10,428 nt of DNA from Embleya sp040605455 (lineage in GTDB: Bacteria > Actinomycetota > Actinomycetes > Streptomycetales > Streptomycetaceae). Below are positions 6,703-10,428 of this stretch, one piece after another (position 1 is the first letter of the stretch; each line of letters opens with the position of its first letter). Location: contig NZ_JBEXCV010000230.1 in NCBI RefSeq assembly GCF_040605455.1, positions 1 through 10,428 on the forward strand. Direction: 5' to 3'. The translations under genes were made by a program, and so were the position numbers. The notes below the pieces were generated by a model that was not told the origin of the DNA, made no database searches, and worked only from the letters and a program-made list of their open reading frames with translations.

Positions 6703-7257
6703 TTACTCGCCCGGTGGGTCGGTGGGGTCGTCCTCCTCGTCCGCGTTCGGTGGATGGCCGAAGCGGACGAGGGGTGGGCCGGAGAAGGGGCCCGGGGTGA
6801 CCAGCTCCTCCGCGATGACCTGGCTCACGGCTTCGCCAACCTCGTCCCCGATCTCGGGGTGGGCGTCGATGTAGGTCTCAAGGGCCTGTTGGGCGGCGGC
6901 GAGTTGGTCGTTGGCCGCGCGGATGGCGCGGTAGGACGTGCGGACGTCGTCGATCAGTTGGACGGCGCGCTCGTGCATCGCGAGTTGGGGCGGACCGAGG
7001 AGGTTGTCGAGGTCGATGCCGAAGACCTGGGCAAAGCCGATGGCCTCGTCGAGGTTGATCCGCCGCCGGGGCTCGGCGCTCTCGATCCGCCAGATCGCGG
7101 ACTGGTTGATGGGAAAGCCCGCGTCCGACATGCGCTCGGCCAGCGTCGCGGTGCTCCACTTGCGCGCCTCGCGCTCCAAGCGCACGCGCTCGGCAACGTT
7201 GTCCTCGCTCCACATCGACTGCGGGCCGCCCGGCGGGCCGGGCACCGATCCGCTCAT
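6703..7257 (-). CDS. XRE-family transcriptional repressor
   Basis: This 184-aa protein has an XRE/Cro-C1 HTH at residues 19-88: NVAERVRLEREARKWSTATL, then DAGFPINQSAIWRIESAEPR, then INLDEAIGFAQVFGIDLDNLL. A helical segment (about 95-150, including RTSYRAIRAANDQLAAAQQA) probably mediates oligomerisation, and the last 20 residues are acidic and proline-rich. The ATG at 7257 has an excellent GGAGG site 5 nt upstream; MWSEDN at residue 15 is a possible alternative. Facing away from the replication genes and upstream of xis-int, it occupies the position of a lysogeny or element-maintenance repressor. It probably binds sites in 7258-7350 and controls both divergent transcripts. No protease or ImmA partner is adjacent, though the ImmA-type protein at 3631-4797 is nearby. 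Confidence 0.9.
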   Translation of the reverse strand: MSGSVPGPPGGPQSMWSEDNVAERVRLEREARKWSTATLAERMSDAGFPINQSAIWRIESAEPRRRINLDEAIGFAQVFGIDLDNLLGPPQLAMHERAVQLIDDVRTSYRAIRAANDQLAAAQQALETYIDAHPEIGDEVGEAVSQVIAEELVTPGPFSGPPLVRFGHPPNADEEDDPTDPPGE

Positions 7258-7350
7258 CCGATCCTCCTTGCAATGCGATCAAGCCCTGTTGCATCGACCG
7301 CCGTTGGAGAGTAGCCTGATGCAGGACAGAATGCAAACGATTCTCCAGGG
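7258..7350. promoter_or_regulatory. Divergent control region with candidate operator repeats
   Basis: This AT-richer region separates the leftward repressor from the rightward replication genes. TGCA-centred motifs recur: TTGCAATGC (7268-7276), TTGCATCG (7289-7296), GATGCAGG (7318-7325) and AATGCAA (7330-7336). TGCATC (7289-7294 area) and GATGCA (7318-7323) form an inverted pair, and TGGAGA (7305-7310) pairs with TCTCCA (7342-7347). These are plausible operators for the XRE repressor. No promoter was assigned with confidence. Confidence 0.45.
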
Positions 7351-7392
7351 ATTAACGGAGGATCGACCCGGGTAGCACCGGGGCACGCAAAA

Positions 7393-7421
7393 GGCTCCCG
7401 GCGCTACGAACGCCGGGAGCC
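7393..7421 (+). terminator. Perfect 11-bp hairpin in the leader of the replication operon
   Basis: The arms GGCTCCCGGCG (7393-7403) and its complement (7411-7421) enclose a 7-nt loop. It lies about 165 nt before the initiator start, downstream of the presumed divergent promoter region, so it may be an attenuator or terminator limiting rightward transcription. On the minus strand the flanking AAAA reads as a T-run after the stem, which favours leftward termination as well. Confidence 0.55.
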
Positions 7422-7439
7422 CCACAACACACCTCGCGA

Positions 7440-7456
7440 CCGCCCATCCCTGAACG
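7440..7456. repeat. Copy B of the 17-bp inverted repeat
   Basis: This is the exact reverse complement of 6622-6638. It lies just after the leader hairpin and upstream of the replication initiator gene. The two copies enclose the repressor gene and its control region (about 800 bp). Confidence 0.8.
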
Positions 7457-7586
7457 CTCGACCACGGTGGAACCGGGTTGCCCCCCGGACCGCCGAGTGA
7501 GGAAATGCCTTGAGCAAGCCTACGACGACAGCCCTCCGGGGCGCATCCGCCACGCGCCGTCCCACCCGGACGGAGGCGCGATAGCC

Positions 7587-8480
7587 GTGGCGCGTATCCG
7601 CACGATCAAGCCGGAGCTGTTCAGCTCCGAGAGTCTGGCCTCGGTCAGCGTGACCGCCGAGCGGACCTTCGTCGGCCTCTTCACCCAGGCGGACGACCAC
7701 GGACGCCACCGGGACCACGCCGCGATCATCGCCGGGGTGCTGTGGCCGCTGCGTCCCGAGCACACGCCGCTCGACGTCGAGAACGATCTTCAGCAGCTCG
7801 CCGAGGCCGGGCTCCTCTGCCGCTACACGACCCCGGACGGCAAGCGGTACCTGCACATCGTGACCTGGCACGAGCACCAGAAGATCAACCGGCCGAGCGC
7901 TTCCCGGCTGCCCGGCTGCCCGGATCACGACGTCTCGCGCAAGAAGCCCGGTGGAGGCTTCGGGGACGACTCGCCGAGCCCTCACGGAGGGCTCAGTGAG
8001 GGCTCGGTGAAGGTGCACCGCACCCTCACGGATGACTCCGTGAATCGCGAATCCGCAGGTCGGACGGCATTCAGTGAGGGTTCAGTGAACCCTCACGGAG
8101 ATGTCGGTGAGGACTCAACGCCCGGATCTAGGAACTTGGATCCTGGACCTAGGATCTTCCCTCCGGGGGGCGCGGGCGCCCACGCGCCCGACACCACTCC
8201 CGCGCTCGTCGCCGAGTACGTGAACGCCTGCCGCACCCGGCCGCCGGAGAGCGTCCTGAGCCGGATCGGCCGGGAGACCAAGATCCTCTTGGACGAGGGC
8301 GTGTCCACCGAGCACATCCGGGCCGGCCTGGAGCGGCTGCGGGCCAAGGGTCTCAGCCCGAGCGCGCTGCCGGGGCTGGTCAACGAGGTCATGAACGCCG
8401 ACCGACCCGGCGCCCCGGCGACGTACCGGCCGTGGACCAATCCCGAGGACCCCGAGGCGGCCTACGGCGGTGACCTGTGA
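7587..8480 (+). CDS. Replication initiator-like protein (winged-helix, phage O/DnaD type)
   Basis: This 297-aa protein probably binds the element origin and recruits the helicase through the next gene product. Residues 1-105 form a winged-helix-like domain (ARIRTIKPELFSSESLASVS, then ERTFVGLFTQADDHGRHRDH, then YLHIVTWHEHQKINRP) of a type common in actinobacterial phages and integrative elements. Residues 128-182 are a low-complexity Ser/Gly linker with repeated SEGSV motifs, encoded by origin-like DNA repeats. Residues 203-270 form a helical C-terminal domain (LVAEYVNACRTRPPESVLSR). I chose the GTG at 7587 because ARIRTIKPE is the usual family N-terminus and GGAGG lies 10 nt upstream; the frame stays open to 7467. 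The stop overlaps the next start (GTGA). Initiator role is inferred from domain type and neighbour. Confidence 0.85.
   Translation: MARIRTIKPELFSSESLASVSVTAERTFVGLFTQADDHGRHRDHAAIIAGVLWPLRPEHTPLDVENDLQQLAEAGLLCRYTTPDGKRYLHIVTWHEHQKINRPSASRLPGCPDHDVSRKKPGGGFGDDSPSPHGGLSEGSVKVHRTLTDDSVNRESAGRTAFSEGSVNPHGDVGEDSTPGSRNLDPGPRIFPPGGAGAHAPDTTPALVAEYVNACRTRPPESVLSRIGRETKILLDEGVSTEHIRAGLERLRAKGLSPSALPGLVNEVMNADRPGAPATYRPWTNPEDPEAAYGGDL
7979..8120 (+). repeat. Iteron-like repeat cluster inside the initiator gene, candidate origin of replication
   Basis: CCCTCACGGA occurs three times (7979-7988, 8023-8032, 8090-8099). An 18-bp unit occurs twice with 2 mismatches (7994-8011 and 8072-8089). TCNGTGA-type motifs recur between them. 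Inverted pairs include CCCTCAC/GTGAGGG (7979-7985 with 7996-8002), TCACGGA/TCCGTGA (8026-8032 with 8037-8043) and a perfect 23-bp palindrome with arms GTGAGGGTTCA (8074-8084) and TGAACCCTCAC (8086-8096). A less GC-rich stretch with GGATC/CTAGG repeats (8124-8158) follows, resembling an unwinding element. The arrangement parallels the lambda origin inside gene O. Confidence 0.65.
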
Positions 8481-9187
8481 CCACCGGCCTCCGCCGACCC
8501 GCCGACCCGCAACGGGTGGGCACCGGTTCCGAGCAGCGCGTCCTGCGCATCCTCGCCCAACGCGGCCTCGACCCCGCACGCCCGCTCGACACCGACGACG
8601 ACACCGACCGCGTCGCCGACGCCCTGGCCATGGCGGAACAGCGCATCCCGCCGCGCTACCGCTCCGCCGTCGCCGACCACCCCGGCATCACCGGGTGGAT
8701 GCGGCAGATCGTCGACGAGGCCCGACCCGGACCGGGCGGGACGTTCGGCATCGCCACCGGGCCCTCGCTGCTGATCGCCGGGACGACCGGCACCGGCAAG
8801 ACCCACCAGGCGTACGGAGCCGTCCGCGGCCTCCTCCAGGCCGGGGTACGGCTGCGCTGGAACAAGATCACCACCGCCGCGCTGTACGCCGCCATGAGAC
8901 CCCGTCAGGGCCACGACGCGGAAGGCGAGATGCGCGAACTGAGCCGCTGCCCGCTGCTCATCCTCGACGACCTCGGCGCCGCCAAGACATCCGAGTGGAC
9001 CGAGGAACTGACCTACCGCCTCGTCGACCACCGCTACGAGCACATGCTGCCGACCCTGTTCACCACCAACCTGGCGATCCCTCGGATCCGGGACGTCCTC
9101 GGTGACCGGGTCGCCTCTCGCCTCGCCGAGATGACCGACCGCGTCATCCTCACCGGACCCGACCGACGCCGCCGACCGACGGACTGA
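8477..9187 (+). CDS. DnaC/IstB-like AAA+ ATPase (helicase loader)
   Basis: This 236-aa AAA+ protein probably loads the host DnaB helicase at the element origin. Seen: a 60-residue N-terminal helical region, Walker A GTTGTGKT (102-109), Walker B LLILDDLG (160-167), sensor-1 TTN (196-198) and the DRVASRL box (210-216) with an arginine finger, characteristic of the DnaC/IstB/phage replication-ATPase group. The GTG start overlaps the upstream stop (GTGA), so it is translationally coupled to the initiator. The pairing of a winged-helix initiator with a DnaC-like loader is the standard phage-type replication module. IstB of IS21 shares this fold, but no IstA transposase is nearby. Confidence 0.92.
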   Translation: MTTGLRRPADPQRVGTGSEQRVLRILAQRGLDPARPLDTDDDTDRVADALAMAEQRIPPRYRSAVADHPGITGWMRQIVDEARPGPGGTFGIATGPSLLIAGTTGTGKTHQAYGAVRGLLQAGVRLRWNKITTAALYAAMRPRQGHDAEGEMRELSRCPLLILDDLGAAKTSEWTEELTYRLVDHRYEHMLPTLFTTNLAIPRIRDVLGDRVASRLAEMTDRVILTGPDRRRRPTD

Positions 9188-9212
9188 CCCGCCGTCGGGG
9201 CTGGCCCGGCGC

Positions 9213-9344
9213 GTGGAACGTCACGGCACGGAGACGCCCGCAGACGCTGCCCCTCGGTATCGAGGCGGACGCGTGCGCCACCGCGCCCGGACCTTGCCCA
9301 AACCCTTGCCCATCCCATCGACACTCCGCAGGAGGCGACTCTGA
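9213..9344 (+). CDS. Possible small basic ORF (43 aa), coupled to the DUF2637 gene
   Basis: A GTG at 9213 opens a 43-codon frame, rich in Arg and Pro (RGGRVRHRARTLPKPLPIPS), whose TGA (9342-9344) overlaps the CTG start of the next gene, as in the GTGA junction upstream. It fills an otherwise empty gap of 153 nt. There is no clear Shine-Dalgarno site, only a G-run about 15 nt upstream, and high-GC DNA gives such frames by chance. No family is recognised. Confidence 0.25.
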   Translation: MERHGTETPADAAPRYRGGRVRHRARTLPKPLPIPSTLRRRRL

Positions 9345-10147
9345 CCACCACCATCCACGCCCCCGGTCCCGCACGAGCGACAACCTGGGACCGCGCGGCG
9401 ATCGCCCTGCTCGGCCTCGCCGGGTTCGCCCTGTCCTACGACGCGCTGCGGCAGATGGCCGTGGCCGTGCATGTGCGCGGCGCGCTGAGCTTCCTGTTCC
9501 CGCTGCTGATCGACGGGTTCATCGCCTACGGCATCCGCGCCCTCCTGGTCCTGCGGACCGCGCCGCCCGCCGCCCGGGTGTACGTGTGGGCGCTGTTCGG
9601 GTCGGCGACCGGAGCGAGTATTTGGGCCAACGCGCTTCACGCGGTCCGCATCAACCAGCAGACCGAGCCGGGCGACGATCCCGGGTTGCGGTTGGGCGAC
9701 GCCACCGTCGGCGTTCTGTCGACCCTCGCGCCGCTCGCCCTCGCCGGAGCGGTCCACCTGTACATCCTCATCGCCCGCCAACCGGCACCCGCCACCGCCG
9801 CGACCGACCGGCGGATCGCGCCCGGACACCCGCCCCGGACCGGCGACCCGGTGACTGACCGACTGCCCACAGCGACGGTCACCGGGGACGCCGAGCAGAC
9901 CGAACTCGCCCTCACCGGACCGGAGGCGACCGTGTTCGCCGCCGAGTCGAACCCCGCCACGGCCGAGGACAACCTTCTGCCGGCCGCCCGCCGGGCTGTC
10001 GCGGACGGCGGATGGATCACCCGGGCGATCGTGGCCAACGCCCTGCGCGACCAAGGCCACCGTGTCTCCAACGAGCGCCTCACCGACCTGATGCGAACCC
10101 TGCGCGACGAGGCCGACGCCGCCCCGAAGACGCCCGCCCGCACCTGA
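9341..10147 (+). CDS. DUF2637 membrane protein with C-terminal helical DNA-binding-like domain (CTG start)
   Basis: This 268-aa membrane protein is of a type widespread on actinobacterial integrative elements and plasmids, often next to replication or transfer genes; its function is not established. Four hydrophobic segments are visible: residues 19-40 (AAIALLGLAGFALSYDAL), 48-70 (ALSFLFPLLIDGFIAYGIRA), 79-97 (RVYVWALFGSATGASIWAN) and 122-145 (TVGVLSTLAPLALAGAVHLY). A Pro/Ala/Thr linker (147-210) joins them to a cytosolic C-terminus (212-260, ARRAVADGGWITRAIVANAL) that looks like a small winged-helix. The start is CTG at 9341 with GGAGG 5 nt upstream; the frame has no ATG, GTG or TTG between 9290 and 9455, and starting at the ATG at 9455 would delete the first membrane helix. 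A role in transfer or spread (Spd-like) is a guess. Confidence 0.88.
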   Translation: MTTTIHAPGPARATTWDRAAIALLGLAGFALSYDALRQMAVAVHVRGALSFLFPLLIDGFIAYGIRALLVLRTAPPAARVYVWALFGSATGASIWANALHAVRINQQTEPGDDPGLRLGDATVGVLSTLAPLALAGAVHLYILIARQPAPATAATDRRIAPGHPPRTGDPVTDRLPTATVTGDAEQTELALTGPEATVFAAESNPATAEDNLLPAARRAVADGGWITRAIVANALRDQGHRVSNERLTDLMRTLRDEADAAPKTPART

Positions 10148-10220
10148 TCACCCGTCACCGTCCCTCGCCCGCCCGGCTGTTCCGGGCGGGCGACCTCTTC
10201 CCCAGTCAGGAGCCGGAATC

Positions 10221-10367
10221 TTGAGCGACGAACTCCCCTTCGCCACAACGCAGAACCTCCTCGGCGGGGCGAGCAAGCAAGGCGTGGGACCGTCCGTCGG
10301 CCGGTCCCACGCGTGTGCGCCGATCCCCGAGGGCGGGGACGGCGCACACGGCCCGCAGCACCGGGGG
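10221..10367 (+). CDS. Possible N-terminus of a further gene, cut by the contig end
   Basis: A TTG at 10221 is preceded by GGAG (10209-10212) at 8 nt and opens a frame (SDELPFATTQNLLGGASKQG) with no stop before adapter sequence begins. The ribosome site argues for a real start, but two perfect hairpins at 10282-10349 lie inside the frame, which argues for non-coding. No family can be named from about 48 residues. Confidence 0.3.
10282..10349 (+). terminator. Two back-to-back perfect hairpins
   Basis: Hairpin 1 has a 10-bp stem (10282-10291 with 10303-10312). Hairpin 2 starts at the next base, with a 10-bp stem (10313-10322 with 10340-10349), then a bulged A and 5 more pairs TCCCC/GGGGA (10324-10328 with 10335-10339) around a 6-nt loop. 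A tandem terminator is the simplest reading. A transfer-origin or regulatory RNA structure is also possible. Confidence 0.5.
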
Positions 10368-10428
10368 GGAAGACCACACGTCTGAACTACAGTAACCACT
10401 ATACAGATCTGGTGAGGGGTCGTCTGGG
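10368..10428 (+). other. Illumina adapter sequence (assembly artefact) at the contig end
   Basis: From 10368 the sequence matches the TruSeq read-1 adapter: 26 of 29 bases of the stretch that begins GGAAGAGCACACG and continues TCTGAACTCCAGTCAC. About 10 nt in the index position follow, then ATCT (10407-10410) and a partial match to the P7 part that follows (CGTATGCCGTCTTCTG). Many mismatches are changes to G, as expected from low-quality two-colour reads. The bases from about 10363 are a G-run and are also unreliable. Confidence 0.9.

Noticed and set aside
5883..6800. 305-codon plus-strand frame over int and xis
   Set aside because: Antisense to genes with clear catalytic and HTH motifs; no family-like sequence of its own.
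6754..7314. 186-codon plus-strand frame over the XRE repressor
   Set aside because: Antisense shadow; the repressor on the minus strand has a perfect ribosome site and HTH.
7467..7586. Upstream extension of the initiator protein
   Set aside because: The 40 extra residues (starting MEPGCPPDRR) do not look family-like; GTG at 7587 gives the ARIRTIKPE N-terminus with a ribosome site.
8023..8120. CRISPR array
   Set aside because: The repeats are short, overlapping, unevenly spaced and lie inside a coding gene; no cas genes are present.
8477..9187. IS21 IstB transposition helper
   Set aside because: Same ATPase fold, but no IstA, no IS ends, and it overlaps a replication initiator gene, so a DnaC-like loader fits better.
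10397..10428. AT-rich end with AGATCT as a possible biological site
   Set aside because: It lies within the adapter match and is an index/adapter artefact.

Overview
The window comes from a high-GC actinobacterium, most likely a Streptomyces-like or Streptosporangiales-like genome. The grounds are the very high GC content, GTG/TTG/CTG starts, a proline-rich DnaX tail, the conserved dnaX - SRP RNA - tRNA-Ser(GGA) neighbourhood, and element genes of types common in those genomes. The right edge is very probably a contig end: the last ~60 nt match an Illumina TruSeq adapter with errors and are not biological sequence.

Region 1 (1-2310) is core chromosome: the 5' part of dnaX (minus strand, running off the left edge), the small bacterial SRP RNA (ffs), and a complete tRNA-Ser(GGA) with encoded CCA and a strong hairpin terminator. 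Region 2 (2310-2846) has no convincing gene; it may hold decayed sequence and ends in a plausible promoter and a 10-bp palindrome. Region 3 (2847-4797) is a two-gene operon: an unrecognised 264-aa protein overlapping by 11 bp a 388-aa XRE-HTH + ImmA/IrrE (HELGH) metallopeptidase. This resembles an accessory toxin/antitoxin-like or phage-defence module, but that role is inferred.

Region 4 (4887-10367) is the integration/replication end of an integrative element (AICE-like or temperate-phage-like). It starts at a degenerate tRNA-Arg(CCU)-like sequence, probably the attachment site or a displaced tRNA copy. A leftward lysogeny-type block follows: tyrosine integrase, excisionase-like HTH protein and XRE repressor. 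A divergent control region separates it from a rightward block: replication initiator (DnaD/phage O-like), DnaC-like ATPase, a possible small coupled ORF, a DUF2637 membrane protein with a CTG start, and the start of a further gene cut off by the contig end.

The most notable non-coding signals are a dense cluster of direct and inverted repeats inside the replication-initiator gene (7979-8160), which looks like an intragenic origin; a 17-bp perfect inverted repeat flanking the repressor gene; two back-to-back perfect hairpins near the right end; and the tRNA-like remnant beside the integrase.
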